Origin: UBA2287 sp037442025
Lineage (GTDB): Bacteria > Bacteroidota > Bacteroidia > Bacteroidales > Tenuifilaceae
Assembly: GCA_037442025.1 (NCBI GenBank)
Contig: JBBIRB010000008.1
Span: 12,896 to 76,895 of the forward strand
Direction: 5' to 3'
Length of the DNA: 64,000 nucleotides
Shown piece by piece: positions 57,166 through 64,000 of the stretch. Each line of letters starts with the position of its first letter. The stretch's first letter is position 1. The notes below the pieces were generated by a model, which worked only from the letters and a program-made list of their open reading frames with translations, made no database searches and was not told the DNA's origin. The position numbers and the translations under genes are program-made.

Positions 57166-57987
57166 ATGAAAACACTATTCTCGGTATCGTTACTTTTTCT
57201 GGCAGTATGGGTTTCTGGACAAACCGGATTTGTTCAGGAGGGAAAAGCTTCGTTCTATGCCGACAAGTTTGAGGGGCGGGTTACCGCATCGGGCGAACGA
57301 TACAGCCACCAAAAGGCAACCTGTGCGCACCTTTCTCTGCCTTTTGGCAGTTTGGTTAAAGTAACCAACCTGAGCAACAACCTGAGCGTTGTTGTACGGG
57401 TAAACGATCGAGGCCCTTTTGTTGCTAACCGAATAATCGATTTAAGCCAATCGGCTGCCGAAAAACTAGGATTCCTGTTACAAGGAGTTGTTGATGTTCG
57501 TATTGAACTGCTCGACGAAAAGGGAGAACTGGTACTCCCCCCGTCCACTGTAACAACCAATATACCAGCAACAAAGCCAACAATTCCGCCTTCAGAAATT
57601 CAATCGAAACCAAATATTCCTGTTAAAGTACCCGACGAGAAACCCCTTCAAACCCCTCCTGCTCAAACTCCAATAAAAGAACAATCCGCTGAAACAGGCA
57701 AACAAGCAGAAAGCGAGCTTTTCAGGGTTGAAATCGATAAAATTCCTGCAAGGGGTTTCACCGTTCAAATTGGAAGCTACCGCGAGTTGGCCAACGTGCT
57801 TCGTATTGCCGAAGATTTAAAAACATCGTTGCGAAAGGATGTAATGGTGCAAACCTCTACACTCGCCAATGGCGACAAGGTTTACCGGCTCATGGCAGGT
57901 CATTTCAGTTCGCGCCGCGATGCGGAAACCTTCCGGGAGAAAGCACGAAAATTATACCCCGATTGCTTTATAGTGGAGCTTAAGTAG
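57166..57987 (+). CDS. RlpA-like septal peptidoglycan hydrolase with SPOR domain
   Basis: A 273-residue exported protein. The ATG at 57166 is preferred to a TTG at 57145 because it opens the signal peptide (MKTLFSVSLLFLAVWVSGQ). Residues about 22-110 are the double-psi beta-barrel of RlpA lytic transglycosylases (GKASFYADKFEGRVTASGERY, VVRVNDRGPFVANRIIDLSQSAAEKLG). A Pro-, Lys- and Gln-rich linker (about 118-185) leads to a SPOR domain (FTVQIGSYRELANVLRIAEDL) at about 195-273. SPOR directs the enzyme to denuded peptidoglycan at division sites. No terminator is seen after it. Confidence 0.92.
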   Translation: MKTLFSVSLLFLAVWVSGQTGFVQEGKASFYADKFEGRVTASGERYSHQKATCAHLSLPFGSLVKVTNLSNNLSVVVRVNDRGPFVANRIIDLSQSAAEKLGFLLQGVVDVRIELLDEKGELVLPPSTVTTNIPATKPTIPPSEIQSKPNIPVKVPDEKPLQTPPAQTPIKEQSAETGKQAESELFRVEIDKIPARGFTVQIGSYRELANVLRIAEDLKTSLRKDVMVQTSTLANGDKVYRLMAGHFSSRRDAETFREKARKLYPDCFIVELK

Positions 57988-58269
57988 AGTTGTCCCTGCG
58001 TGACGCAGTCAGGCAAGGGTTGTCAGTTCTCGGATATTTCCCCTGGGGCTCCGTTGCCCTGAGTTTATCGAAAGGCCGAAGGGTCAGATGCTCGCCCTGA
58101 GGCTCCCGAAGGATCGGTTCTCAGTTGTCAGTTCAGTTGTTCTATTTTTCAGTTGTTCGTTGATTGTTGTTTGTTGTTCGTTTAATCCACAACTCTTGGG
58201 TCTTCAGTGTTTAATCTTCTCTTCAATATAGCCATTTAGAAATTCCCCTCTTTTACTCATCGGTGTATA
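57988..58269. repeat. Intergenic region with degenerate REP-like and CAGTTGT repeats
   Basis: The stretch between convergent genes holds two degenerate copies of a CCCTGAG-N-CGAAGG(G) element (about 58059-58084 and 58094-58114), similar to the GACAAGCTCAGGG-type intergenic repeats common in bacteria. It then has a T/G-rich run with repeated CAGTTGT and GTTGTTCG words (about 58123-58180). No gene is visible. It resembles short non-coding intergenic repeat debris. Confidence 0.5.
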
Positions 58270-58271
58270 AT

Positions 58272-58327
58272 AAAAAAGGCGGCCTTTCGGCCGCCCTAGT
58301 TGTGTGTATAAACGATTTGAAATCGTT
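58272..58327 (-). terminator. Terminator of the large T9SS protein gene
   Basis: On the minus strand GGCGGCC pairs with GGCCGCC around GAAA (58278-58295), followed by TTTTTT, a canonical rho-independent terminator. A second perfect palindrome (AACGATTT-G-AAATCGTT, 58311-58327) lies between it and the stop codon at 58336. Confidence 0.85.
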
Positions 58328-58335
58328 GGGGCGTT

Positions 58336-61300
58336 TTACTTCTTTATCATCTTGCGTACCAGGCGCTCACCGTTGGCAGCCTCGAAGGTTACCATGTACA
58401 CACCGGCGGGCAACGAAGCAGTTTCAATGCTTGCAGCACCATTGGTGCGGATATCGAGAACATTCTGCCCAATGATGTTGGTTATCACCATGCGGCTTAC
58501 CAAAGCAGGATTGCTAATGCTAATGCTGCTGCTGAAAGGGTTGGGGTATGCGCTCAGGTTGGCAAGGGTATTGGTATCGATTCCAACCTGAATAAGGGTT
58601 ACAGGTACTGTAACGTTCTGGTTGATAACGGTTACGTTTCCGGTAAACACTTCAAACCCACTTTTAGCTACTGAGTAGCTGTAGGTGCCGGGTAGCAGGT
58701 TGGCAAACACGTACGAACCTGCAGGAGCGGCAACCCCGTCGAAAGTAATAACAGCGTCGGTAATTGGAGCGTTAGCTTCGTTAACTACGTTGAAGGTTAC
58801 AGTGTAGGTAGGAACAGGAATTAATTCGAATTTTGCATAAAGCGTCTTATTTCCAATTGTTGCGATTTGGGTTACAACGCTGCCCGTAAATTGTGCATTA
58901 TCAAACCAACCCTCAAACGTATATCCTTCTTTGCTTGCATCGGTTAAAGCCAGGGGCAAGTTGGTTATTATGAAGGTTGCAGGGTTGGTATGGGTTCCAC
59001 CATCGGCAAAGTAAGTAATTGTATATACAATTGCTTCGAACTCAACTGTAACATTAGCAGCAACTTGTAGGTTGGCTATTGTATAACTATTCGAATTATC
59101 GCCTACAACCAAACCGTTCAGTTTCCATTCTTTAACCCTGTAAGCAATATCAGGAATAGCAGTAAATACTACGTCTTTCCCTTGTTCTACAGGAGCCGGA
59201 CTGGTAATGGCATTGCCATCGACTGTGGCGCTAATTGTTCCGTTATTTCCTATTACACTAAATGTAATGGTGTGAATTATAATTTCGAATTCAACAGTAA
59301 CATTGGCACCAGCCTGTAGGTTGGATAATACGTAAGTGTTTGAAGTGTTTCCAGCCACAACAACGCCGTTAAGTGTCCACTCCTTCACTTTGTAATTAGG
59401 TGCAGGGACAGCACTAAACACAACATCTTTACCTTGTTCCACAGATACCGGACTTGTAACGGCAACGCCATCAACGGTTGCACCTATGGTTCCATTAGTT
59501 CCAACTACGCTAAAGGTAACAGTGTATGTTGGTAGTTGAGCGGTACCTGTTAGGTTAACGGTGTAAGGAGTTGCATTCCCAACCTCGGTAATAACGAGGG
59601 TAGCGGCCTTAACTCCGCCAGTTGTGGGAGCAAAAGCAACGCTTACCGTAAGTTCGCCAGTTGTAACCGAGGCAGGGTAGCTGTTGGCGTCGGTAATTGT
59701 AAACTCCGAAGCATTGGCACCTGCAAGAGCAATAGATTGAATATTGAGCCCTGTATTTCCAGTATTGGTAATGGTAAATACCTGCCCGGCCGAAGCGTTG
59801 CCGGTGACTACTGTGCCAAAGTTATTGGCCGTGGGAGTAACATTAAATACAGGTTTGTTAAACAATACCGAGTATGTTTTTGTAGTAACGCCATTTTCGG
59901 CTGTAACGTTAACAGTAGCGGTTCGGAGGGCAGCATTACCCACTAGCGCAGTTGCCTGATTAACAACCATCGCTGCATTAACGTCGGCCTTTGTGGCAGT
60001 AACAGTTGGTACTACCACCTGGTTGGAGAGGAGGTTTACTTCGTACCCAGTAATTGCAGGGTCGAAAGCGGGGGCAAGAACACCGGCGCTTGCTGACAGG
60101 CTTGAAAGATTAGCGTTGCTGCTGGCTTCTCTAACCAACAAATCATCAATATAAAGAGTCCACATATCAGCAGCAGAGTAACAATGGAATGCTACATTAA
60201 ACATGCCCGACTCCGTTGCAGTGTACATAACCCTTCTAAGGGTATACGTAATGTTAGTCAAGTTGGTATTTTCCCAAAGCACGGTTGTTTGCGCAGCAAC
60301 ATTGTTCCCCTTTCCAATGGTCAACTTCATTCGCTCTGCGTAAGTTGCGCTATGTACGCGCTGCCAAAACTGAATAACGTATGTTTGGCCTGCAACCAGC
60401 TCAATGCTAGGAGAAAACGCCCAGGCATTAGCTGGATTTAAAGAATTATAAACGTAGGCCAACGCCCCTGAACCAGAATAAGGATTGGTAGTAGTTAAGA
60501 CCCAATTGTTGCCCGTTCCGGCATTAAAGGTTGTCCAGCCAGCAGCTGAACCGTTAAAGCCTTGGGCGTAGGGTACCGGGTAGTAAATAGCAACCGTAAC
60601 CACATAGGTTTTGGTGGTGCCATCCTCGGCGGTAACTATGTAACTTACTGCAGAAGTGAAGTTATTAATTGTAGTACCGCTTACCTGGGCAACTGCACCA
60701 ACCATAACGCTCTGCACGTTGGGCGAGGTAGTAAAGCTGGCCACAAGGGTAGTAACGTCGGTGCCAAAAGGCATGGCTACCGAAACTGTGTTAGCTCCAA
60801 TAACGCCATTGTAGTCGGCAGTTAGTAATGGGTTGTTGGCCATAGTAAAGCCAAAGGCTACAATATCCTTAGCTGGGCTCAACACATTGTTGGTTACGCT
60901 TACAGGACCAAAGGAGGCCAGTGGGTTAAGAGCAATGTCGGTAACCGTTCCGGTTGCTGCATTGTACTCGAGGGTAACCACATCGCCCTTAACAACAGGT
61001 GTTGCAATGGTTAGGGTAATGTTGGTTGCTGCTGCAACCGCACCTGTAATGGCGACACCTGCACCGTTTACAGTTACGGTAAACCCGTTGGCGTTGGTTG
61101 CTGCCACATTCTCGTTAAATACAAGCACAACCTTATTGGGAGTTGCCGATGTAACCGACGAACTAACGTACAATGGAGCTGTAACGTCGTCGGAGCCGGT
61201 TGTAAAGGTGGTGCTGTTGGGGCCCGAAAGAACTTCGTTACACTCATTTTCTATTCCACTTACCGAAATTGTGTACTGGGTTTCACCAGCCAACGAAGCG

Positions 61301-64000
61301 GAAGGGGTAATGGTTAGCACTTTGTTTGAATATGCCAGACTAAAAGGCACATCGCTCATGTCTGAAACCTTTTTGAAAGATACAAGGCTTAAGTCAGTTG
61401 ATGCGATTGGCGCATTATTCAGTTTCCTTACATCCTGGCTAAAGGTTATTGTAATAGAACCCGACACTGGTACACCAGTGGCTCCAGTTAACGGATTAAA
61501 CACAGCCGTTGGAGCATTTGGCACAACCACAAACTCGTAGGCACCAATTGTTGGGTCGGTGGCGCTGCGTGCCAAACCATCGAGGTCGGTAGTAATGCCT
61601 GCAATTGGAGCACCAAGAGAATGCGAGCAATTGGTTAATTTAAAATCGGAGCCCGAAACAAATGGAGGAACAATGCTAACGCTGCTGGCATCCTTACCTG
61701 TTGCAGTTTGCCAAGCAACCAAATTAGCCCTATCACTTGCCAAGAATCCCAACGTGGGGCTAACGGAGTAGTAGTTGTTGTTATTAATACTCGTGTAAAC
61801 AGTTGCAGCAGCACCGCTATAAATTGCGTAGCGTGTGCCGGTAGTTTGGCTGTTTACAAAAATATTGTTGCGAATATCGACCGAATTTGGAGTAGTAAGG
61901 CCATTCGTAATGTTAATAGCAGCGGTAATTCCAGAAGCAGTAACCTGATTGGTGTTTAGCACTACGGTGTTAAAGTATAAATTATACCCACCACCGCTGC
62001 TTAATGCTATGCCATAACCATTGTCGCTAACTCCTGTGCCATTATATCCATAACTTTTCACATCGAAAATAAGGTTGTTGGCAGCAGTAATATTGGCAGT
62101 AGTTGAAGTTGAACTTAACAGAATGCCTAGAGCTCCATATCCAAGGTTACTTGTCCCCGAAATGTTGCTTACCTTATTCCTTAGCACGTTAACCCCAACG
62201 CTTGCGCCCTGAATATTAATACCCATTACATTAGAACCAGTATTATTAGTAAGGTTGGTAACCTCGTTGCCGGTAATGTTACTGGCAGTAGCAGCTGCCG
62301 CAACAATGCCCCACAAACCTCCTGCATTGGTGTTTTTGGTAAAATTGCTAACAGTATTACCTGTTACACTTACACCATTAACCGTTGAGATGAAAATACC
62401 GGCATGAGTTCCAGTTGCAATCGAAGTGGAATTGGTAATGGTATTATTTGCAACTGTAATGTTTACCGATGTTGCACCTGAACTTACTAGAATTCCAACA
62501 GGGCCAATTGTACCCGTTATGGTAAGGTTCATATTGCTAATGGTATTGCCTGTAACCGCTGAGTTTATGGTTCCGGTTGCCAACCAAATGCCCCTGTCGC
62601 TTTCGACAGTTGCATCTTCGAAACTTCCAATTACGTTGTTGCTAACGGTAGCACCATCGACACCCTGAACATAAATACCAACATTTCGAATTGCATTTGC
62701 ACCCGAAGTATTTAAATCGTTACCTGTAATCAGGGTATTGGCACCATTTCCAGCAGCTACAACAGCGTTGGCAAATACTCCAACCAAAGCTCTTTGAATG
62801 CTATTGTTCTGTATGGTTATGTTGCTGAAATACCCTGCTGTCCCTGGCGTTGCATCGGAAACAACAACTGCCGAAGAAGAATTTACGCCGTTAACCAAAA
62901 TGCTATTAATAACCGATACGTTTGTAACAGGCGTAGTTCCCGTAGAACTTATAACAATTACATTGGGCGACGTTATGCTGGTATTGGTTATGGTTAAATC
63001 TCTGTTTGTACCAGAAACCGCTCCATTAATAGTAACAAAGTTAGTCCTGATTCTAATTAGTGGAGAACTTGCCGCAGCACCAGTAATGGCAGTACCAGCA
63101 AGGGCAGGTTTAATGGTAATAACATTAACTGCGCTCGATCCTGAATTTGGATTAATTATTAACGGGAATGTTTCGCCCGTGCTATACAGCGCATCGGTTA
63201 GGGTTAGCGTTAAGGGCCCGCATAGTTCCTTACTGTTAATGTCGGCAATGGCGGCTGTAAGAGTTGCATAATCGCCACCTGTACCAACAGTTTTATCGCC
63301 ACAAAGAGTAAAGAGTATGCTATAGCTGCTGGGTGTTGCTGGCCCTGCGCTTGCAAGCGGAGGATTCGCTGTAACGGTTGCTCCGGCTGGAGATGAAACT
63401 ACATTGCCCGGAACATCCTGCGCTACCACAAAGTAGTTAACCACATCGCCAGCAACCACACCCGAGCCAAAGCTGAAGGTGTAAACGCTACCAACAATAG
63501 AGGTTGGCGCAACAGGCCCCGTGTAGGCACCAGCACCTATACGCCAGTATAGAACGGGCTGGTTGGCTCCGCTACCCACACCGCTGGCATCGGTAATGGT
63601 AACCGCAAGTGTTCTGCTTGCTGTTGAAGCAGTGTTGGCTAAAGGAGTGTAGGTTATGGATGGTGCTGTAAAATCCAGCATTGTAAAGTTGCCCTCATCG
63701 GCACCAATGTCTGGGTTGGTTGCATTACGGGTGTCGCCGTCATAATCGTTAGTTATGGCAATGGGCGAAGAAATTGCAAAGCCGCCGCTTTCGCATTGTG
63801 TTGGTATGTCGGTGCGCAAGTGTAAATTAAACGGTGCAACCGTGCTATTAATAAAAGGTACGTTCTCGGCAAACGAAGCTGCATCCCTTGGGGTAACGCG
63901 AGTTTTGAAGGCCTCCATGGTTTGGTCGGAGTTTGTACCGTCGTAGAAAATGAGATTATTGCACCGGGGGTACCGGCATAAAATGCGTTGGCATTCGATG
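58336..64000 (-). CDS. Very large T9SS-exported multidomain surface protein (5' part outside the window; probable frameshift)
   Basis: At least 1,880 residues; the start lies outside the window and an internal ATG at 63918 is not the true start. In order from the available N-terminal part: Ig-like and beta-helix regions with many NxxNxxxxNT rungs (parallel beta-helix, about 63.2-61.8 kb), a Big_5 domain (FNPLTGATGVPVSGSITITFSQDV), SwmB-like domain, a DUF5018-like domain (VTAEDGTTKTYVVTV), a MAM/cleaved-adhesin-type domain (AWAFSPSIELVAGQTYVIQFWQRV), a cadherin-like domain, a choice-of-anchor D domain, two bacterial repeat domains (TIGATVDG, KVKEWTLNGVVV), an InlB B-repeat, a carboxypeptidase-regulatory-like domain, and the T9SS type A sorting domain (LSAYPNPFSSSISI ... 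LPAGVYMVTFEAANGERLVRKMIKK). It is secreted to the surface. A one-base deletion near 63955-63962 splits the frame upstream. Confidence 0.88.
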   Translation of the reverse strand, partial: IECQRILCRYPRCNNLIFYDGTNSDQTMEAFKTRVTPRDAASFAENVPFINSTVAPFNLHLRTDIPTQCESGGFAISSPIAITNDYDGDTRNATNPDIGADEGNFTMLDFTAPSITYTPLANTASTASRTLAVTITDASGVGSGANQPVLYWRIGAGAYTGPVAPTSIVGSVYTFSFGSGVVAGDVVNYFVVAQDVPGNVVSSPAGATVTANPPLASAGPATPSSYSILFTLCGDKTVGTGGDYATLTAAIADINSKELCGPLTLTLTDALYSTGETFPLIINPNSGSSAVNVITIKPALAGTAITGAAASSPLIRIRTNFVTINGAVSGTNRDLTITNTSITSPNVIVISSTGTTPVTNVSVINSILVNGVNSSSAVVVSDATPGTAGYFSNITIQNNSIQRALVGVFANAVVAAGNGANTLITGNDLNTSGANAIRNVGIYVQGVDGATVSNNVIGSFEDATVESDRGIWLATGTINSAVTGNTISNMNLTITGTIGPVGILVSSGATSVNITVANNTITNSTSIATGTHAGIFISTVNGVSVTGNTVSNFTKNTNAGGLWGIVAAAATASNITGNEVTNLTNNTGSNVMGINIQGASVGVNVLRNKVSNISGTSNLGYGALGILLSSTSTTANITAANNLIFDVKSYGYNGTGVSDNGYGIALSSGGGYNLYFNTVVLNTNQVTASGITAAINITNGLTTPNSVDIRNNIFVNSQTTGTRYAIYSGAAATVYTSINNNNYYSVSPTLGFLASDRANLVAWQTATGKDASSVSIVPPFVSGSDFKLTNCSHSLGAPIAGITTDLDGLARSATDPTIGAYEFVVVPNAPTAVFNPLTGATGVPVSGSITITFSQDVRKLNNAPIASTDLSLVSFKKVSDMSDVPFSLAYSNKVLTITPSASLAGETQYTISVSGIENECNEVLSGPNSTTFTTGSDDVTAPLYVSSSVTSATPNKVVLVFNENVAATNANGFTVTVNGAGVAITGAVAAATNITLTIATPVVKGDVVTLEYNAATGTVTDIALNPLASFGPVSVTNNVLSPAKDIVAFGFTMANNPLLTADYNGVIGANTVSVAMPFGTDVTTLVASFTTSPNVQSVMVGAVAQVSGTTINNFTSAVSYIVTAEDGTTKTYVVTVAIYYPVPYAQGFNGSAAGWTTFNAGTGNNWVLTTTNPYSGSGALAYVYNSLNPANAWAFSPSIELVAGQTYVIQFWQRVHSATYAERMKLTIGKGNNVAAQTTVLWENTNLTNITYTLRRVMYTATESGMFNVAFHCYSAADMWTLYIDDLLVREASSNANLSSLSASAGVLAPAFDPAITGYEVNLLSNQVVVPTVTATKADVNAAMVVNQATALVGNAALRTATVNVTAENGVTTKTYSVLFNKPVFNVTPTANNFGTVVTGNASAGQVFTITNTGNTGLNIQSIALAGANASEFTITDANSYPASVTTGELTVSVAFAPTTGGVKAATLVITEVGNATPYTVNLTGTAQLPTYTVTFSVVGTNGTIGATVDGVAVTSPVSVEQGKDVVFSAVPAPNYKVKEWTLNGVVVAGNTSNTYVLSNLQAGANVTVEFEIIIHTITFSVIGNNGTISATVDGNAITSPAPVEQGKDVVFTAIPDIAYRVKEWKLNGLVVGDNSNSYTIANLQVAANVTVEFEAIVYTITYFADGGTHTNPATFIITNLPLALTDASKEGYTFEGWFDNAQFTGSVVTQIATIGNKTLYAKFELIPVPTYTVTFNVVNEANAPITDAVITFDGVAAPAGSYVFANLLPGTYSYSVAKSGFEVFTGNVTVINQNVTVPVTLIQVGIDTNTLANLSAYPNPFSSSISISNPALVSRMVITNIIGQNVLDIRTNGAASIETASLPAGVYMVTFEAANGERLVRKMIKK
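63955..63962 (-). other. Probable one-base frameshift in the large T9SS protein
   Basis: Upstream of the NNLIFYDGTNSDQT segment the sensible frame reads ANAFYAGTPGA, but it is one base off from the downstream frame (the minus-strand sequence is GGTGCAATAATCTC). One extra A in GCAATAATC would join the two as AGTPGA-N-NLIFYDG, a sequence expected in relatives. The break lies at the window edge, so it may be a sequencing error. Confidence 0.55.

Overview
The window is 64 kb of a Bacteroidota chromosome, most likely a draft or metagenome-derived assembly. The phylum call rests on several independent signs: a type IX secretion (T9SS) cargo protein paired with a PorP/SprF partner, SprB adhesin repeats, both T9SS C-terminal sorting domains (type B at 13.7 kb, type A at 58.4 kb), an Oar-like TonB-dependent receptor, the gliding ABC ATPase GldA, the large two-domain form of IspG, DUF4296, DUF4834 and DUF1987 (SiaC) families, and -33/-7 promoters of the TTG-N19-TAnnTTTG type. 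Order or genus cannot be fixed from the sequence; a Bacteroidales-like anaerobe or gliding relative is a guess. I see no rRNA, tRNA, CRISPR array, prophage or insertion sequence.

Layout. 0-3 kb: start of an Oar-like receptor, Kdo transferase (waaA) and a SpoU rRNA methyltransferase. 3.4-16.5 kb: the surface-adhesin locus, a giant SprB-repeat protein (about 3,400 residues) followed by PorP/SprF, then a DUF4296 lipoprotein and an HU-domain/SPOR membrane protein. 16.5-20 kb: a secreted fibre-like protein with about 32 repeats of 17 residues and a C-terminal S74 self-cleaving chaperone. 20-25.6 kb: sirtuin, metG, and an ldcA-yraN-mmcQ-like operon. 25.6-28 kb: a YfiR-like periplasmic protein in an operon with a chemoreceptor. 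28-33 kb: DUF2975/HTH pair, cysS, Na/Pi cotransporter. 33-37.6 kb: an envelope operon (Wzi-like protein, sugar-phosphate transferase, subtilase, beta-barrel). 38-45.6 kb: metK behind a SAM-II-type riboswitch, NYN ribonuclease with cold-shock domain, universal stress protein, ispG, sigma-54 response regulator. 46-51 kb: FadL-type porin, SiaC-like protein, ROK kinase. 50-54 kb: gldA with DUF4834 and a DUF3352-like protein. 54-58 kb: an envelope operon with a Big_5 lipoprotein, thiamine-binding protein, PorT-like barrel and RlpA-SPOR protein. 58.3-64 kb: a very large T9SS-exported multidomain protein that runs off the window.

The common theme is the cell envelope: about half of the genes encode exported, outer-membrane or peptidoglycan-associated proteins, and several belong to or depend on T9SS and gliding. 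The most notable non-coding element is the SAM-II-like aptamer immediately after the metK promoter -7 box.

Quality caveat. There are two 10-N gaps (5549-5558 and 34165-34174) and three single-base deletions that break otherwise intact genes (about 5683, about 35660, about 63958). The exact 237-nt repeat period in the SprB gene and family conservation elsewhere show these are probably assembly or sequencing errors rather than true pseudogenes.
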